A DNA stretch of 64,000 nucleotides from Halocatena marina. GTDB taxonomy: Archaea; Halobacteriota; Halobacteria; Halobacteriales; Haloarculaceae. Of this stretch, positions 38,565-48,509 are shown piece by piece (within the stretch, counting starts at the first letter, position 1; every line of letters begins with the position of its first letter). The stretch covers positions 2,170,001-2,234,000 of the forward strand of contig NZ_CP109785.1 of NCBI RefSeq assembly GCF_025913575.1. Reading direction: 5' to 3'. Both the position numbers and the translations under genes were made by a program. A model generated the notes under the pieces. That model was given only the letters and a program-made list of their open reading frames with translations. It did no database searches and was not told where the DNA came from.

Positions 38565-39721
38565 TCTAAGACACCGGAGAATGCACCCTCTCCGTACTTC
38601 TTTCGGAGTTCGTTCAGTTCGTCCATCTGCGCTTGAAGGCGGTCGGGGGTCTCCTGATAGACGTGCTCGAATATCTGTTCAGGTGCAGCTTCGACCGCCT
38701 CGGCCGTCTCGATAGCTGTCGCAACCTGCTCTTCGATTCGGGCTTGAATCTCGGCTTCGCGCTCGGAATCGAGGAGCCCCGTTTGATAGAGGTGGTTTTC
38801 GAGCCGTTTGAGTGGATCGCGCTTTCGCCACTTATCAGCGTCTGCTTCGTCTCGGTAGACGCTGGGGTCGTCAGACGTCGTGTGCGCTCCGTACCGATAC
38901 TGCACCGATTCAATGAGTGTTGGTCGTCGCTCGCCGTCAACAGGGTTTTTCGCCTTCCGAATGGCTTCTCTGGTGACCACGTAGACAGCAAGCGGATCGA
39001 GACCGTCGACCCGTATTCCTTCGATGCCGTACGACTGGGCCTTCTGTGCGATGGTTTCGCTGGCAGTCTGTCGTTCACGAGGAACAGAGATTGCCCACTG
39101 GTTGTTGTTACAAACGAATACCGATGGAACATCGAAGACACCCGCAAAGTTCAGTCCCTCGTGAAAATCGCCTTCACTGGTCGCGCCGTCACCGAGATGA
39201 CACAGCACTGCTCTGTCGTCCTTGCCTTGGAGCGTATACCCCCACGCCATGCCCATTGCGTGCGGCACTTGCGTGGCGATGGGAATGTATTCGGGCATAA
39301 CGTTTACACCCTCTGGGACGGCGTATCCCTCTCGATAACCAAGCAGTGCCGTCAGAAGTGACGGCAGGTCGACGCCGTGTACGTATTTCGCGGCGTGTTC
39401 ACGGTATGTTGGGAATAGCCAATCCTGCTCATCAAGCGCGTAGCTGGTTGCAACCTGCGATCCTTCTTGTCCCGTCATCGGAGCATACGTTGCGATGCGT
39501 CCTTGACGCTGGAGACTGATTGCTCGCTGGTCGAAGTGTCGGGCGAGTTTGATGTCTTCGTACATCGCCAACCGTTTGTCACCGGACAGTCCCGGATCGA
39601 CGCCTGGAAGGAGATGTCCGTCGTCGTCCAGAATGCGAAACACCTGATCGAACTCGCTCTCGATATTTGAATCGGGCTGTATCTCCGCGATACTAGGGTC
39701 GGTTTCGTCTTGCGTACTCAT
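38561..39721 (-). CDS. 2-oxoacid dehydrogenase E1 component, alpha subunit
   Basis: The 386-residue protein has the thiamine-diphosphate motif GDGATSEGDFHEGLNFA (about 176-192) ending in CNNNQWAISVP, and the phosphorylation-loop-like region YRYGAHTTSDDPSVYRDEAD. The substrate (pyruvate, branched-chain or other) cannot be told from sequence. The N-terminus has an acidic extension of about 40 residues. It is first gene of the pair. Confidence 0.93.
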   Translation of the reverse strand: MSTQDETDPSIAEIQPDSNIESEFDQVFRILDDDGHLLPGVDPGLSGDKRLAMYEDIKLARHFDQRAISLQRQGRIATYAPMTGQEGSQVATSYALDEQDWLFPTYREHAAKYVHGVDLPSLLTALLGYREGYAVPEGVNVMPEYIPIATQVPHAMGMAWGYTLQGKDDRAVLCHLGDGATSEGDFHEGLNFAGVFDVPSVFVCNNNQWAISVPRERQTASETIAQKAQSYGIEGIRVDGLDPLAVYVVTREAIRKAKNPVDGERRPTLIESVQYRYGAHTTSDDPSVYRDEADADKWRKRDPLKRLENHLYQTGLLDSEREAEIQARIEEQVATAIETAEAVEAAPEQIFEHVYQETPDRLQAQMDELNELRKKYGEGAFSGVLE

Positions 39722-40169
39722 GGTTTCGGCTGTTTGCTTTGTGTTCGTCTGGCTGTAGATTGATGACTAGTCGTCGCCTCAGCGAAGAGGGGCGATTGCA
39801 GTACCTCGGGCCGAAGATCGATTTACTGGGTCGTTCGAACGTCACAGTTGTGCTGTTTCGAACGCCAGCAGCGCGCACAGGATGCGCGTTTTGATAGTAC
39901 GAACCGCGTAACGAAACATTCCACCAGTGTCGCTGTTGTGGTGACTACGCTGAACTCGGTATCGGTACACCGAACTGGCTGAGTAGCCGCGCGAGTCGCT
40001 GATTTACTGGCGGAAGCCATGTCTGAATAATGTGTGGGTCGATACTTAATGATTGCGTGGTTTGAGTTCACATGGAGTAACAATCAATCAGAATATTTCG
40101 AATCCGTGGACGACACCGTGGAAACGGTACATACAGATCTAGTATCGTCTTGTTTTCTTGGACAGCAGC
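39722..40169. other. Intergenic gap
   Basis: 448 bases between the E1-alpha start and the 3' end of the HD-domain gene. A CRCCG-containing frame near 39925-40000 has no start codon and is not called. Nothing else recognised. Confidence 0.4.
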
Positions 40170-40784
40170 CTACTGGCTGTCTTGTGTCTGGCTATACTTT
40201 CGGATCCACGCTTCTAAGGTAATACCCATCGCGGCCTGCGTGATCGCGTTCGAAGACGCCGAGTTTGCGCTTTTGACGAGCTCGGCCTCAAGCGTTCGCT
40301 GGGGTATCTCGCCGAGAAAATGGGGAATCGCTCGTTGAACTGCTATCGGACATCCAACTTCGTGCGCGAGCGCGTATCCGGAGATTGAGTGTGGGATCAC
40401 TTCGGTAGCGTACGTGTCGCGGTCTGGTTCAACGAGGGGACCATCATCAACGTGGTCGGTGTACTCATAACACTTTCCGACATCGTGCAGGAGGCACGCA
40501 GCGACGACGACATCCGTGTCGGGGTCGGCACCGTGAAGCTCGCGTTGAACTTCGACGGCTGCGAGGGCTATTTTCGTCACTCCACGAACGTGCTCGACGT
40601 TGCTCACATCGTGAATGTTCCACGCGTACGGGATATCCTCGATGTCCTGCCATCCACCACGTTGCAGGCCAAGCACCCACGCTTCGATCACTCGCTCGCG
40701 GAGGGTCTCACTCTCGATGTGGTCAAGTTCGGGGTACGCATCCCTCACTTGTGATGCATAAGGGGGTGTACTCGTTTGAGGCAT
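40170..40784 (-). CDS. HD-domain phosphohydrolase-like protein
   Basis: The 204-residue protein has HD-superfamily metal ligands visible as HVRGVTKIAL (about 64-73), the HD pair in ACLLHDVGKCYEY (about 95-107), and later conserved His in IPHSISGYALAHEVG. It is probably a phosphohydrolase; the substrate is unknown. It starts seven bases after the tandem EthD stop, so the two are probably cotranscribed. Confidence 0.85.
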   Translation of the reverse strand: MPQTSTPPYASQVRDAYPELDHIESETLRERVIEAWVLGLQRGGWQDIEDIPYAWNIHDVSNVEHVRGVTKIALAAVEVQRELHGADPDTDVVVAACLLHDVGKCYEYTDHVDDGPLVEPDRDTYATEVIPHSISGYALAHEVGCPIAVQRAIPHFLGEIPQRTLEAELVKSANSASSNAITQAAMGITLEAWIRKYSQTQDSQ

Positions 40785-40791
40785 GTTTCAT

Positions 40792-41508
40792 TCAGAGCTC
40801 ATCTTTGATGACGTGTTCTTGTCCAACGAATCGTGGACGGTCATCGATCGCGAGGAAGTTATCCACGTCTTCTCTCGGTGCGGCTGCCTTCGGGTGATCA
40901 GGGTCGTAATCACGGGAGGATTCGTGACCGAGACCAGCTCGAAGCGCATCGAGGCTTTCGAAATACAACTCCGCAACACCGTCGAACTCGGCGTGTGCGG
41001 GGTCGGTCGGTGTGACGCGAGTATAGCGAACAACACCGGGGATTTCCCGTGCGAGGGGAACGTGCTCGTTTGCCCAGTGATCGAGAAACTCCTCGTGACT
41101 CAGACCATCCTTCCGGACGAGAAACGCGGAGTGTTTGTACAGCTCGTCGGTGTCCCCGTCGACAGAATCCAGTTCGACTGTCTCTTCACCGATGAAGCGC
41201 GGACGGCGCTCGATGTCGAGGAAATTGTCTACATCTTTACGAGCTTTCTTCGCCATCCCTTTCTCTGGATCGTAATCGCGTGACCCCTCACTACCGAGCG
41301 CGTCGTACAGCGCGTCTAACTCCTCGAAATAAAGCTCTGCAATACCGTCGAATTCGGCTGCTTCTGAATCGATCGGTAAGACCTGATGGTAGCGGACAAC
41401 ACCTTCGATTTCGCGGGCAATCGGCGTGTGGGTGGTGTGCCAGTGATCGAGAAACGCCTCGTGTGTCAGATCACCCTTACGAACGAGAAGGGCCACATGC
41501 TTGTACAT
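40792..41508 (-). CDS. Tandem EthD-domain protein
   Basis: The 238-residue protein consists of two EthD-type ferredoxin-like domains (about 1-110 and 120-238). The repeats align closely: YKHVALLVRKGDLTHEAFLDHWHTTH against YKHSAFLVRKDGLSHEEFLDHWANEH, and FDGIAELYFEELDALYDALGSE against FDGVAELYFESLDALRAGLGHE. Most EthD proteins are single-domain dimers; here duplication and fusion gives an internal pseudodimer. EthD proteins accompany oxygenase and ether-degradation systems; no such enzyme is nearby. It is upstream of the HD-domain gene. Confidence 0.85.
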   Translation of the reverse strand: MYKHVALLVRKGDLTHEAFLDHWHTTHTPIAREIEGVVRYHQVLPIDSEAAEFDGIAELYFEELDALYDALGSEGSRDYDPEKGMAKKARKDVDNFLDIERRPRFIGEETVELDSVDGDTDELYKHSAFLVRKDGLSHEEFLDHWANEHVPLAREIPGVVRYTRVTPTDPAHAEFDGVAELYFESLDALRAGLGHESSRDYDPDHPKAAAPREDVDNFLAIDDRPRFVGQEHVIKDEL

Positions 41509-41744
41509 TCAAACAATCAATAGTGCACATCTTAGATAAAACATGGGGACACCACGATCACTGGATGTGAATTCCTCACAGTGCAATGATGAAGTTCTTT
41601 CACTATCCTCAATGCCCACGGTACGACCACACCAAACATGGAATTGAACCGCCATATATTATTAAAAATTGTATAGGTAAAAAATAGAAAAATTTTATAT
41701 TGCGCTATGATATCCTTTTGTTGGGTATGCGAGAGAAAGATAGC

Positions 41745-42932
41745 ATGAATCGGCGGACATTTCTACAATTGAGCGGTTTCGCAGGGATTGCTGGATTCAC
41801 TGGATTCGCATCAGCGGTGCCCGAGCGTGAGTCAGGATCGAGCGTGGAGCTGTTAGTCGGTACGAGTGCGACGACAGAACGTCCGCATACAGTAGTCACG
41901 CCATACCTTCCGAATGGGACGCGCATTGTACACGAGAACGACACTCTCGGATACGTTGCTGTCGAGTTTCCCGAGCAGAGTAGCTCTCAGGTGTATACTG
42001 CCCTAAAACAAGCTTCAATGGAACAAGGGCCAGTGAGCTACGTCGAGCCGAACGGGACTCACCGGGCATTGTACGAGCCGAATGATCCTCTGTACAGCAA
42101 TCAGAACATCCACCAGATGATAAACACACCAGCTGCGTGGGACGAGACACTCGGTGACAGCGATGTCACGATTGCCGTGATCGATCAGGGAGTCGCATAC
42201 GGTCACCCTGATCTTCAGGGTAACGCGCGCAGTGATCCGGGCCATGATTTCGTCGATGACGATAGCGATCCAGCTCCAGACACGAGCGATGAAAGTCATG
42301 GATCACACATCGCAGGAATTGCGGCCGCTGGCGTCGACAACGGGACTGGTATCGCAGGAATTGGCAACTCAACACTCCTCTCTGTGCGAGCACTCGATGA
42401 AATGGGTTCAGGAGCGATCAGCGACATCGCTGACGGAATCCAGTGGGCTGCCGACCAAGGGGCAGATGTGATCAACCTCTCCTTGGGTGGTGGAGGTCCA
42501 TCCCAAACGATGGACCAAGCACTCGCTTACGCTGTCGACAACGGTGCACTACCTATCGCCGCCGCAGGTGGTAGCGCTTCATCGGAGGTAGCGTATCCAG
42601 CAGCGAACAGTAAGTGTCTAGCAGTATCGGCGCTCGATTCCGACAGGACACTGGCTTCGTATTCGAATTACGGAGAAGCGATTGAACTGGCCGCACCCGG
42701 AACGAACGTACTGTCAACGGTTCCAGGCAGCGACTACGAGGTGCGATCGGGCACATCGATGGCGGCATCGGTGGTGTCTGGTGTTGCAGGATTGACACTT
42801 TCGCAGTGGGATCTCACGAACAGCGAACTCCGGGCTCATCTCAAAGATACCACAGTTAATGTCGGTATCCCAGAAGATGAGCAAGGAAGCGGCCTCGTCG
42901 ATGCTGGTAACGCTGTTACCACTCCACCATAA
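41745..42932 (+). CDS. Secreted subtilisin-like serine protease (halolysin-like)
   Basis: The 395-residue S8 peptidase starts with MNRRTFLQLSGFAGIAGF, a Tat signal (about 1-25). A propeptide of about 80 residues follows. The catalytic triad is visible: Asp147 (VIDQGVAYGHPDL), His185 (ESHGSHIAGI) and Ser338 (RSGTSMAASV, where the family normally has GTSMAAP). The protein ends at the protease core and lacks the roughly 120-residue C-terminal extension of typical halolysins. The frame extends 15 codons upstream of the chosen start. It functions outside the cell. Confidence 0.9.
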   Translation: MNRRTFLQLSGFAGIAGFTGFASAVPERESGSSVELLVGTSATTERPHTVVTPYLPNGTRIVHENDTLGYVAVEFPEQSSSQVYTALKQASMEQGPVSYVEPNGTHRALYEPNDPLYSNQNIHQMINTPAAWDETLGDSDVTIAVIDQGVAYGHPDLQGNARSDPGHDFVDDDSDPAPDTSDESHGSHIAGIAAAGVDNGTGIAGIGNSTLLSVRALDEMGSGAISDIADGIQWAADQGADVINLSLGGGGPSQTMDQALAYAVDNGALPIAAAGGSASSEVAYPAANSKCLAVSALDSDRTLASYSNYGEAIELAAPGTNVLSTVPGSDYEVRSGTSMAASVVSGVAGLTLSQWDLTNSELRAHLKDTTVNVGIPEDEQGSGLVDAGNAVTTPP

Positions 42933-43098
42933 AGCGACAGCAGTGACGGTGCGGTCGGCGTACGCCTTATCCCACCCACTGTCGGGCTACCAGACTGTTC
43001 TTAAAACGAGAGATGCACATGCAATGATTCGACGAAGATGTCGCCAGATCAAAGCCATTGTGACAGCGGCGGTTGAAATTCCAAATAAAGTGAAGTAA

Positions 43099-43878
43099 TC
43101 AGAGGTTCGATGAGTATCGAAGATGGATGTGAATTTCATCGATTACTGCGAGCAGCGTGTCAGGAAGTTGCTCTCGAAGAAGTTCGCCTTTGACCCGGTT
43201 CGCAGGACCAGAGATGCTGATACTGCCGAGTGGATACCCATCTTCGCCTCGGATCGCCGCCCCGACCGCGTTCAATCCGGTGATAGATTCACCAATGTTA
43301 AACGCATAGCCACGGTCAGCGATGGAATCGATCTCCTCGAACAGATCCTCTCGATTGGTGACTGTGTTCTCTGTCTTTTCGGGAAGCCCTCGGCGTTCGA
43401 TGATCGACCGGCGTTCGTCCTCGGGGAGAGATGCGAGAATGGCCTTTCCGGCTGCCAACTGATGGAGATGGCGTCGCTGTCCGATTCTTGCGGACGTTTT
43501 GAGCGGGTTATCACCATAGGCCTTGTAGAGATGAACACTGAAGTCACCCTCCTTTGCAACGAGCCAGATCTTCTCTCCGGTCTCTTCTGCTAATCTGTCA
43601 ACGGGTTCGCGGGCAACGTTGAAAAATTCAGTCTGATCTCTGGCACAGATGCCGAAATCGAGAAACCGAAGCCCGATGTAGAAGGTCCCATTATCTCGGA
43701 CAACGAGGTCGTTGTTTTCGAGAGTGAGAAGATGGCGGTGGATTGTGCTCCGAGCGACAGCCAACTCGCTCGTGATCTCTGCGAGTGTGAGACCGCGAGA
43801 AGCCTTGAGAAGTTCGAGAATCCGGATAGATGTCTCTGTCGTCGTGACCGCGCGATTCGGTCCGTCGTTTTCGGGCAT
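43099..43878 (-). CDS. IclR family transcriptional regulator
   Basis: The protein has 259 residues from MPENDGPNRAV. A winged helix at about 12-70 (RGLTLAEITSELAVARSTIHRHL) precedes the IclR effector domain (IWLVAKEGDFSVHLY, LHQLAAGKAILASLPEDE, YPLGSISISGPANR). Longer upstream frames add a low-complexity extension and are less likely. No enzyme gene is directly divergent; the nearest upstream gene is a small zinc-finger protein, so the target is unclear. Confidence 0.88.
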   Translation of the reverse strand: MPENDGPNRAVTTTETSIRILELLKASRGLTLAEITSELAVARSTIHRHLLTLENNDLVVRDNGTFYIGLRFLDFGICARDQTEFFNVAREPVDRLAEETGEKIWLVAKEGDFSVHLYKAYGDNPLKTSARIGQRRHLHQLAAGKAILASLPEDERRSIIERRGLPEKTENTVTNREDLFEEIDSIADRGYAFNIGESITGLNAVGAAIRGEDGYPLGSISISGPANRVKGELLREQLPDTLLAVIDEIHIHLRYSSNL

Positions 43879-44126
43879 GGTTCGAGTAGAGGGATTGTCG
43901 GTATAGTTCTTGTTGGGATAGCCACAGAGACACCGATCCGGCCGGTTCTCGACGTTCGTGCTATATCCAAGTAGATAGGATGATCTCAAATAGTATTAAT
44001 AAATAGTATCACTTTTGTATCATATCTTCGACAGCGCCCCTACCACGTCGCCATCTGTATTTGAGAGGTAAATAAATATCATACAATATGATAGGAATTT
44101 ATCACACGACAATCGTCGAGGAAACC

Positions 44127-44138
44127 ATTATATATCGT
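44127..44138 (+). promoter_or_regulatory. TATA-box-like element of the zinc-finger microprotein
   Basis: The stretch attatatatcg lies about 25 bases before the ATG at 44159, exactly where an archaeal TATA box sits for a leaderless transcript. Confidence 0.5.
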
Positions 44139-44158
44139 CGAATGGTTGTAGATGACCA

Positions 44159-44260
44159 ATGGATTTCGACTGTCCAAAGTGTGAAGCACGCATCGTCTCC
44201 GAGCAAGGAACGAGTCAATGTACCGGCTGTGGATTTGCGCCGCTGCACGGCGCAGACTGA
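44159..44260 (+). CDS. CPxCG-type zinc-finger microprotein (33 aa)
   Basis: A 33-codon gene too short for usual cut-offs. It starts MDFDCPKCEARIV and ends in CTGCGFAPLHGAD, giving two zinc-knuckle pairs (Cys5/Cys8 and Cys22/Cys25) spaced as in haloarchaeal CPxCG microproteins, which bind one zinc. A TATA-like box about 25 bases upstream supports real leaderless expression. Members of this group affect motility, biofilm or stress traits in Haloferax, but the molecular role here is unknown. Confidence 0.75.
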   Translation: MDFDCPKCEARIVSEQGTSQCTGCGFAPLHGAD

Positions 44261-44595
44261 ACAACAATGGCGTATTCAAACCGACGCATACTGAGGTAGA
44301 TCTCAAAGGAGTTCTGAGATTTAGTCTAATACACAGTTGGAGATCTGAGAGATAGATTTAAAATCTGTGACTTTATCGTTAGAAGATAGAGATCGCCACA
44401 GTACCGAGAACTGTGAATAGACAGACAGTCTTCTCGAAGACAGCGTGCCTGTTGATATCCGCGTCCAGCGTGAAAGATGAGTGTTCAAGACGTAATGGCC
44501 TTCAGGAGTACGCCACCAATCCAAATCCAGCGTTCATTGAAAGGCCGAACGTTTTCGGCAGCACAACCATATAATAGCACCCCGCTCATTTGTAT
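44261..44595. other. Intergenic gap
   Basis: 335 bases between the microprotein and the membrane protein at 44596. No gene, repeat or clear signal recognised. Confidence 0.4.
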
Positions 44596-44955
44596 ATGCG
44601 ACTCAATCTCCGATGGACGGTCGTTGCGCTCGCGCTTGTCTACGGACTCTTTGCTGTCAGCAGCTTTCTCAGTCCAATGCCCCGGTATGCGGTGATGATG
44701 AATCTCGTCATTTTCTTCGTGTTCGGTAGTCTGATCGCGATCATTGGAATTACGCACGAGCCGAGACAGGAGATGAAGAAGGTAGTGATTGCGTTTTCAC
44801 TAATTTATGGGCTGTATGCTCTCGGTGGATACCTCGCTGCGATGCCCCAGCACGCGCTACAGATTGGGCTCATCGTGTATTTCGTGTTCGGAATCGCAGT
44901 CCTCACTGTTGGTGTCTCTCATGGCCAATATCGTGCATCACGGAGCCACGTATGA
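44596..44955 (+). CDS. Four-helix membrane protein with internal duplication
   Basis: The 119-residue protein is almost entirely four hydrophobic helices. The two halves repeat: ALVYGLFAVSSFLSPMPRYA with FFVFGSLIAIIGITHEP, and SLIYGLYALGGYLAAMPQHA with YFVFGIAVLTVGVSHGQ. The short linker (RQEMKK) is positive. This indicates a two-helix unit duplicated in tandem, which is common in small transporters. No family assigned. The next gene starts 58 bases downstream. Confidence 0.65.
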   Translation: MRLNLRWTVVALALVYGLFAVSSFLSPMPRYAVMMNLVIFFVFGSLIAIIGITHEPRQEMKKVVIAFSLIYGLYALGGYLAAMPQHALQIGLIVYFVFGIAVLTVGVSHGQYRASRSHV

Positions 44956-45013
44956 AAAAAGCGAGCCAGAGCTCCACAGACCGTGTACAGACTACACAGA
45001 GACACGTTGCGCC

Positions 45014-45619
45014 ATGACAAACGATTCAAACACGAAGCCGGATGGGATGACTCGCTTAGAATCCATCCTCTATCCGATCTTCGGGCGTCCGACTGGTCTG
45101 TTGGGTCGGCTTGGAGGCCGGATGATGGCTGGTAGAAAAACCGACACGATCGAGCGGGTGGTAGAACTGCTGTCGATTCGGCCAACCGATCACGTTCTCG
45201 AAGTTGGATTCGGACCAGGGGATGGCATTCAGATTGCCTCGACAGTAGCCTCGGAAGGATTCGTTGCAGGAGTTGATTATTCCCGTCCGATGGTCGAGAT
45301 GGCACACGATCGGAATGCAGCTGCTATCGAGACGGGATCAGTCGAACTCCAATACGGTGCTGCTGCTGATCTACCCTACGAAGACGACAGGTTCGATCGG
45401 GCGTTTTCGATCAACTCGATGCAACTCTGGCCCGACGCGTGCGCAGGACTCGAAGAGATGCGACGCGTTCTGAAGCCGGGGGGAACAATTGCGCTCGCGT
45501 TTACTTCGCATGCTCACCAATCGCGTGACGAACTGGTAAGTGTTCTCTCTAAGGCGGGCTTCGAAGACGTCCAGATCGACGAGAATGATGATACACTCTA
45601 CGTGATTTCAAGAATTTGA
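45014..45619 (+). CDS. Class I SAM-dependent methyltransferase
   Basis: The 201-residue protein has motif I VLEVGFGPGDGIQIAS near 63-78, VAGVDYSRPMVEMA, and the post-motif LPYEDDRFDRAFSINSMQLWPD, typical of the UbiE/Coq5-like class. The N-terminal YPIFGRPTGLLGRLGGRMMAG is a shared feature of haloarchaeal and bacterial small-molecule methyltransferases. The frame is open 69 codons upstream, overlapping the membrane protein, but MTNDSNTKPDGMTRL is preferred. The substrate is unknown. Confidence 0.83.
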   Translation: MTNDSNTKPDGMTRLESILYPIFGRPTGLLGRLGGRMMAGRKTDTIERVVELLSIRPTDHVLEVGFGPGDGIQIASTVASEGFVAGVDYSRPMVEMAHDRNAAAIETGSVELQYGAAADLPYEDDRFDRAFSINSMQLWPDACAGLEEMRRVLKPGGTIALAFTSHAHQSRDELVSVLSKAGFEDVQIDENDDTLYVISRI

Positions 45620-46469
45620 TGGAGAATACTCACCCGTAGCGTTGTATCGATAGAGCGATCTAGTCAGCGCTAATCGGCAGACGGTGTGCAACATCTAATT
45701 GCTCGCTCTGTAACATCACTTGATAAGATGCACACTACAGATGGAAATGATTAGATAGTGCACGTCTGTTTTTCCAGAAGAAATTGATGGTGAATGAGAT
45801 CGAATTATCATTCTTTGCTATTGTACTGCTAACCTATTCACGGAACGTCGGTAGCTGTGGTACTGTTTGTGAGTGTTGAGATCGGCTGCGTGAGTCGGTT
45901 CTGTGATCAAGAGACAAAAGCTGTCTGTAAAATAGTACTGCGGACAAATAGAAAGAGCGGTGGTACTAGTTAATGCTTGCAATCAGTAGGTGATTCATTT
46001 TTTGTTCCTTGTTGTATATACAGCTGAAGAAGATGTAATTATCTTTGTTCGATCATTACTCATACCGTCGCTGTGACCTTGCTTCAGCGATGAGATCTCT
46101 GCATGTCGTCAGTAGTGTATCCTCTCCTATCGACATCAATGAACTCTGAGAGTTCCTTACTGGGATTTTCTATGGTACGACTATCGTCGAACTACACATG
46201 TGCTGTCAATGCGACCGTACCATTGACAGCTGTTCCAATGTGCGTCCGAATCGAAGTACTGATTCCAATCAACCGAGCGTCTATTACAATGGTACCACTG
46301 TAACGATCTCACAGTACATTCGATACCATTCACTCAATCGTCACAGGTTCGAAATGTAGATTAGTACTCACGGAAGGAAGAAGGTGGTATAGTGTAGAAT
46401 GAAAGGCACAAGAGCATACAACATCCACAGTATCAACGCAACAAAAAGCCGATAGATCAATTCACTCGC
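45620..46469. other. AT-rich gap
   Basis: 850 bases between a plus-strand methyltransferase and a minus-strand amidohydrolase. No gene found. Contains a ten-base-arm inverted repeat at 46202-46230. Confidence 0.45.
46202..46230. repeat. Stem-loop-forming inverted repeat
   Basis: GCTGTCAATG and CATTGACAGC pair perfectly around a nine-base spacer. No flanking T-tract; it may be a structured RNA end or a binding site. Confidence 0.4.
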
Positions 46470-47786
46470 TTAGTAGGTGACGGACTGTTTGATGTCCAAG
46501 TTAGAACTAATCTCGGTGGTTTCCTCACGGATGGCGTCGGCATCAACACACGTGACGGTACCGTTCTCCATGAGCACGCGTCCGTCGACCATCGTAAACT
46601 GCACATCGTCACCACGCGCGGCGAACACGAGATGGGACAACACATCGTGGAGTGGTGTCGCTCGGGTAATATCCGTTCGGAGCCCGATTATATCTGCACG
46701 CCAGCCCTCTCGTAACGCACCGACGCGATCGATGCCTGCCGCTGCTGCCCCATTAATCGTTGCCATATCGAAGATCGCGCTCGCCGGTGTCGCCGTCGGA
46801 TCGAGGTGCTCAACTTTTTGGAGGAGGCTGGCCTGCCTCATTTCGGTGAACGGGTCGAGTGTGTTATTACACGGTGGACCGTCGTTTCCAAGGGCAACGT
46901 TGATACCGCGATCGAGATAGTCCAGAATCGGGGCAATTCCACTAGCCAGTTTCATATTCGACGACGGGCAGTAAGTCACGTTCGTTCCTGTCTCAGCGAG
47001 CACCTCGCGCTCGCTCTCATCGGTCCAGACACAGTGTGCGAGCACGACATCTTCACCCGTGAGTCCGACCTCGTCCAGCCAGTGAATGTTACGCTTTCCA
47101 GTGCTCTCCTTCACTTTTGCAATTTCGTCGCGGTTCTCGCTTGCGTGTGTATGAATCCGAACACCGTCGTACTTATCAGCAATCGCTCGCGCGCTTCGAA
47201 GACAGTCTTCTGTACACGAGACTGCAAACCGCGGCGTCACTGCGTATCGAAGGCGACCGTCGAACGAGTCGTGATACGCTCGAATGAGCCGTTCAGTCTC
47301 GTTGATCCCCGTGTCGGTGTCTTCGAGAAGCTCATCTGGTGCATTTTTGTCCATGAGTACCTTCCCAAGAACCCCGCGAATACCGAGCTCACCAGCAGCC
47401 TCGAAGGCACGGTCTGCGTGGGCGACAGAGAGGTGATCAATGCACGTCGTCGTCCCGCTTTCGATCAACTCTAGATAGCCGAGTTTTGCGGCCAGCTCCA
47501 TCTCATCAGCTGACAGCGAAGCTTCCATCGGAAGGATGTAATCGAACAGCCAGTCGAGCAGTTCAGTATCATCAGCAATCCCACGCCCAAGACTCTGTAC
47601 CGAGTGAATATGCCCCCCAACAAGTCCCGGTAGGAGAACATCGTACTCCGCTCGCTCGTGGTCCGGATACCGTTCGATGATATCCGCACGTTCACCCACG
47701 CTCTCGATAGTTGAACCTTCCACGACGACTGCCCCGTCGTGGATGACCGTGGACGAATCCACGACAACCGTACCTACGAGCAACAT
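46470..47786 (-). CDS. Amidohydrolase (deaminase-type, DadD/TrzA-like)
   Basis: The protein has 438 residues from MLLVGTVVVDSSTVI. Metal ligands of the mononuclear amidohydrolase barrel are visible: GGHIHSVQSLGRGI (HxH), HTHASEN, VLAHCVW and GNDGPPCNN. The layout fits nucleoside or triazine deaminases such as 5'-deoxyadenosine/SAH deaminase; the exact amine substrate is uncertain. An ATG seven codons upstream (MESTVRD) is an alternative start. It stands alone. Confidence 0.87.
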   Translation of the reverse strand: MLLVGTVVVDSSTVIHDGAVVVEGSTIESVGERADIIERYPDHERAEYDVLLPGLVGGHIHSVQSLGRGIADDTELLDWLFDYILPMEASLSADEMELAAKLGYLELIESGTTTCIDHLSVAHADRAFEAAGELGIRGVLGKVLMDKNAPDELLEDTDTGINETERLIRAYHDSFDGRLRYAVTPRFAVSCTEDCLRSARAIADKYDGVRIHTHASENRDEIAKVKESTGKRNIHWLDEVGLTGEDVVLAHCVWTDESEREVLAETGTNVTYCPSSNMKLASGIAPILDYLDRGINVALGNDGPPCNNTLDPFTEMRQASLLQKVEHLDPTATPASAIFDMATINGAAAAGIDRVGALREGWRADIIGLRTDITRATPLHDVLSHLVFAARGDDVQFTMVDGRVLMENGTVTCVDADAIREETTEISSNLDIKQSVTY

Positions 47787-48509
47787 GTCTCTGACTGTGC
47801 TCTCCACCGTAATATGGTTTTCCCCACGGAGCGCTGCCGTTGCTCCACGTTATAGTCTGAGAAACAGGGATCGGCCATAACTGAAACATCAGTAGTACAA
47901 TACTATATCCCTATATTCGAGTGAGTAGACATAAGAGATTGAATCCACATAGCGTTCCTATATGAAAAACGAATCAATTGAACGACGAGGCCGCACCAGT
48001 ACTGGCCACAGCCTTCTGTGCAGAGTGGACACTAAATATGAATCAAACGGATGTAGCATAAGCACGATCAGATTAGTCACCATCTGTTTAAGAAAGACGC
48101 TCTGCTTTCCAATATATAGCACAAAGGAAATTAACTAATCGAACCGTTAAGTTCTCTTTTAGAACCTACCGCACGAATATTGAAGACGTTTCTACTGTCT
48201 CGTGAAGATGAAAACTTGAGTAGAGATTGCCATAGTTTTTGAGAGATAGAGTTTCTCGCCTACAAACGTTCGATTTAGGAGATTTACCAGTCAGCAGTGG
48301 CTAGTGATTGAAGAAAATTCAAAAATATATTTACTTTTATCTAAATAATCGCACTTTAGTTGCTTTTTATCTGTTATATTGTCGCTCGTCTCGATTGAGC
48401 CAACCGACTCAACAGAGGATGATACATCAAAAATGAACTGTGTCTCAACAATCGGATCATGAGGACACGGACCTGGGATTTTATGGTACCGCTCGTCGTT
48501 TCCGAGAGT
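47787..48509. other. AT-rich divergent gap
   Basis: 723 bases between the divergent amidohydrolase and aldo-keto reductase genes. No gene or well-formed repeat recognised beyond short hairpins. Confidence 0.45.

Noticed and set aside
39925..40000. CRCCG zinc-ribbon-like frame
   Set aside because: No start codon and only one cysteine pair; could not be supported as a gene.
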